DNA of 26,447 bases from an uncultured Prevotella sp. (GTDB taxonomy: Bacteria; Bacteroidota; Bacteroidia; Bacteroidales; Bacteroidaceae): contig CALFUF010000141.1 of the NCBI GenBank assembly GCA_937916405.1, positions 1-26,447 on the forward strand, written 5' to 3'. Made by a program: the position numbers and the translations under genes. Positions 24,476 to 26,447 of this stretch are shown here, piece by piece; the stretch's first letter is position 1, and every line of letters starts with the position of its first letter. A model generated the notes under the pieces. That model saw only the letters and a program-made list of their open reading frames with translations. It had not been told where the DNA came from and made no database searches.

Positions 24476-25605
24476 TGGTGAAGAAGATTCTGGTCATATA
24501 TACCCTACTGCTTTTCTGCGGAAATGTCTCGGCACAAAAAGGAGTGCTGGGCTTAGTAAAAAAGGTGGGCACCCTGATTGACTCCATGTCAATCAGGGGG
24601 CTTGACCGTAATTATATCGATGCCCCAACAAAACCTTGGCAGATTATCGTAAGGGGAAACATGAGCCAGAGCTCTGTAAGTATGAATGCTGAAGGCAACA
24701 TCGATGGTCTCAACTATATAGCCAAGCCCTATCTTAAAACCAAACCAGCCCAGTATGTTGGACTATGGGTCGGCTATAGAGGCTATGGCTTGGGATATAC
24801 AGTAAATGTTGGAGGCGACAAAGGTACTTATTTCACGTTGGGTGCCACTGGCGGATCGTATGGCGTCAATATGCGTATCCACTCGTTTGAGGAGAACGCA
24901 CCTGATTTTGGTCTGGAAACAGACCTTATTCCAGAAGAAGACAAGGACGAGTGGCAAAAGGTGCATCTGACGAATCCCATCAAGGTGCGCACCCTTATTG
25001 CCAATGGCTACTATCTGTTTAACGGCAAACGATTCTCTTATGCTGCCGCCTACGACCAGTCAGTGATGCAAAAGCGCTCCGCTGGCTCACTGATGGTTGG
25101 CGCGATGTATTTCTATGGTCGCATCGACTATGCGTCACACTCTAATGGCGACCTGATATACTTGATGCATGGCTTGGGGAAAGTAAAGCTATGGCAAGGT
25201 AGTGTTGGTGTCGGATATGCCTACAACTGGGTACCTGTCCGTGGACTTCTTGTCAATGCGATGTTCATGCCCATGCTGACTTTTGTCAACAAGATCAAAG
25301 CTTATGGTTATGCGACCAATGTTGAGGAACTGATGAAAGAACCCAACTTCTGGAGCGATGACATATCCAACGACAAGTGGGACGAGTGGTTCTATAGTAA
25401 ACTTAGCATATCCCCTATGGGCGACAAGACTTTCAACAGTGGCATGAAGTTGAATTTCGATGCCCGCCTGTCTGTGACCTATAACTTCGGACGATACTTC
25501 GTCAACGCATACGGACAGTTCAATAATATGCGCTATAGCCATCAGAGCAGTTATGGTCATTTAAACGACTGGTTCGTCAACACATCCATCGGTATACGAC
25601 TATAA
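24475..25605 (+). CDS. DUF4421 family protein, predicted outer-membrane beta-barrel
   Basis: The 376-residue product starts at the ATG in the TAATG overlap with the arabinofuranosidase gene, so it is translationally coupled to it. An alternative frame from 24463 only adds four residues before the signal peptide. Residues 1-20 (KKILVIYTLLLFCGNVSAQ) form a signal peptide. The rest is rich in Gly, Tyr and alternating hydrophobic strands (QYVGLWVGYRGYGLGYTVNV, SVGVGYAYNWVPVRGLLVNA) and ends with a strand ending in hydrophobic IGIRL, as in outer-membrane barrels. It resembles Bacteroidetes DUF4421 proteins, which have no established function. Being the last gene of an arabinose operon suggests a role in the envelope linked to arabinan use, for example a pore, but this is speculation. 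Confidence 0.7.
   Translation: MVKKILVIYTLLLFCGNVSAQKGVLGLVKKVGTLIDSMSIRGLDRNYIDAPTKPWQIIVRGNMSQSSVSMNAEGNIDGLNYIAKPYLKTKPAQYVGLWVGYRGYGLGYTVNVGGDKGTYFTLGATGGSYGVNMRIHSFEENAPDFGLETDLIPEEDKDEWQKVHLTNPIKVRTLIANGYYLFNGKRFSYAAAYDQSVMQKRSAGSLMVGAMYFYGRIDYASHSNGDLIYLMHGLGKVKLWQGSVGVGYAYNWVPVRGLLVNAMFMPMLTFVNKIKAYGYATNVEELMKEPNFWSDDISNDKWDEWFYSKLSISPMGDKTFNSGMKLNFDARLSVTYNFGRYFVNAYGQFNNMRYSHQSSYGHLNDWFVNTSIGIRL
24572..24598 (+). repeat. Perfect 11-bp-arm hairpin inside the DUF4421 gene, sharing the palindrome-array core
   Basis: CCCTGATTGAC (24572-24582) and GTCAATCAGGG (24588-24598) are perfect inverted arms around TCCAT. The centre, GACTCCATGTCAA, is identical to the sixth unit of the intergenic array (2384-2396). 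It falls about 100 nt into the gene, encoding LIDSMSIRG, and would form a strong mRNA stem shortly after the coupled start codon. Confidence 0.65.
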
Positions 25606-25823
25606 TTCCGCCAAAGAATTAAGGGAAACTTTGGGGTTCACTTCAATACTATCCCTTTGATTCTTACAAAAGACAAAATATTTGCACAGGAAAGTGGATC
25701 AATGAGAGTCCCAAGCAAAAACTTGCGGAAGTTGAGTATATTTATATTATGAACGACAACAAAGTTATGAACATGGCAGCGGACATTATCAAGTAAAAAT
25801 GCTGCCCGTTCGTAAGAGTGCGT
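25606..25823. other. Intergenic region between convergent arabinose operon and DUF4143 remnant
   Basis: A weak hairpin CCAAAG/CTTTGG (25611-25634) is the only candidate terminator for the arabinose operon. The plus frame from 25623 to 25796 stays open for 57 codons and ends KVMNMAADIIK-stop. It has a protein-like look (KWINESPKQKLAEVEYIYI) but no credible start codon or recognised family, so it may be a remnant of a lost gene. Confidence 0.35.
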
Positions 25824-26306
25824 CTATACCTCTGTCAGTAAAAAAGCAATATACATAGGAAGGGTCAGCAACTGATCCTGCCTTCCAACATTGTAGTCGC
25901 CCAGTTTCAGCGCATTTTCCACATGATACTTCTCTGGGTGCTTCAAAACAGTGCGCATTGACTTGGCATTGCCTGTTGTTGCCTTGCATTCCACAGGTGT
26001 ACATTTCCCCCTATAGCGCACGAGGAAATCAAGTTCCAATCCACCGTCTTTGTGATAGTAATACAATTTACGCCCCATCTTGCCAAAGATGTCAGCCAGG
26101 AAATTCTCTTTGACGGCACCATGATAACTGAGCAGATCACCTTGCAGGATACTTGACTGCGTGCCTTCTTCCAACATTGAGACAAGCAAGCCGATGTCTG
26201 CCATATACACCTTGAATTCGCTTTGGATCCGGTGTCCGTCAAGTGGCAGTTCTGTAATCTCCGTATTATAACATCTGCGTATGATGCCAGCATCCTCTAT
26301 CCATTT
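25824..26306 (-). pseudogene. C-terminal remnant of an AAA-ATPase/DUF4143 protein
   Basis: The minus-strand frame from 26306 down to the stop at 25824 encodes about 160 residues matching the end of DUF4143-type ATPases: KWIEDAGIIRRCYN, TELPLDGHRIQSEFKVYMAD, AVKENFLADIFGKMGRKLYYY, then LELDFLVRY and TPVECKATTGNAKSM. The last of these carries the PD-(D/E)xK-like Asp and Glu-x-Lys residues. A stop codon (TAA on the minus strand, 26307-26309) precedes the first recognisable residue. No Walker A/B ATPase part is found in the remaining 140 bases, so the N-terminal 60-70% is missing. The only ATG near the start (26210) lies inside the domain. Such ATPases are multi-copy in Bacteroidetes and often decay. 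The break coincides with a set of 33-bp repeats. Confidence 0.75.
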
Positions 26307-26386
26307 TTATAGCCGACTTTTAATGATATAAAACACATTTTATGGGCGACTTTTTGTAACATTAAGCACATTTACCAGACGACTTC
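26301..26386. repeat. Three 33-bp-spaced direct repeats at the truncation point of the DUF4143 remnant
   Basis: Units start at 26301, 26334 and 26367, exactly 33 bp apart. The shared pattern is CAcATTTTAT-(3-4 nt)-CGACTTTT followed by an AT-rich tail: ATAGCCGACTTTT in unit 1, ATGGGCGACTTTT in unit 2 and CCAGACGACTTC in unit 3. The third unit is cut short and unrelated sequence runs to the window edge. No CRISPR-like conserved repeat with variable spacers is apparent. Confidence 0.6.
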
Positions 26387-26447
26387 TGGGCGGTAACTAT
26401 TCAGCGATTAGTTTATTCCTGCCGACAAATAGCATTCCTCATCTCGC

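Noticed and set aside
25943..26293. 116-codon minus-strand frame overlapping the DUF4143 remnant
   Set aside because: It is out of frame with the recognisable DUF4143 sequence and has no independent support.

Overview
The window looks like a chromosome segment from a Bacteroidales bacterium, most likely Prevotella or Segatella. The clues are promoters of the Bacteroidetes type (TTTG near -33, TAnnTTTG near -7) instead of TTGACA/TATAAT, few Shine-Dalgarno sites, a C10 (streptopain-like) protease with a C-terminal 'YDLQG..' tail typical of Prevotella secreted proteins, a Nudix-type AraR regulator, and a galactose cluster with the B. thetaiotaomicron-like order galM-MFS-galK. The genus is an inference from protein character, not from a marker gene.

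Left part (1-6500) is accessory in character. It opens with a secreted C10 cysteine protease interrupted by an in-frame amber codon between propeptide and catalytic domain. A roughly 215-bp intergenic array of seven short palindromes at about 22-bp spacing follows. Next come a VanX/DdpX-like D-Ala-D-Ala dipeptidase predicted to be a lipoprotein, a perfect 13-bp-arm terminator, and a two-gene type II restriction-modification system: an Eco47II-like endonuclease and a C5-cytosine methyltransferase with extra N- and C-terminal domains, behind its own promoter and a structured leader. A 400-bp spacer rich in repeats and hairpins ends in a promoter embedded in a large inverted repeat.

Middle part (6500-11300) is housekeeping: a YbiT-like ABC-F ATPase with one intact and one degenerate ATP site, the grpE-dnaJ chaperone pair, and folC.

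Right part (11300-25600) is two sugar operons in the same direction. The first (galM, FHS-family sugar transporter, galK) takes up and phosphorylates galactose. After a strong terminator and a promoter that overlaps a 12-bp palindrome, the second handles L-arabinose: a lipoprotein mutarotase, a sodium/sugar symporter, the AraR repressor, AraD, AraA, an FGGY L-ribulokinase, an exported GH51 alpha-L-arabinofuranosidase and a translationally coupled DUF4421 outer-membrane-type protein. Together they would release arabinose in the periplasm, import it and convert it to D-xylulose 5-phosphate.

The right edge (25600-26447) is decayed: a C-terminal remnant of a DUF4143 AAA-ATPase on the minus strand, cut at a set of 33-bp direct repeats. 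No tRNA, rRNA, CRISPR array or transposase was recognised. The most unusual items are the 22-bp-spaced palindrome array and a further copy of its core as a perfect 11-bp-arm hairpin inside the DUF4421 gene.
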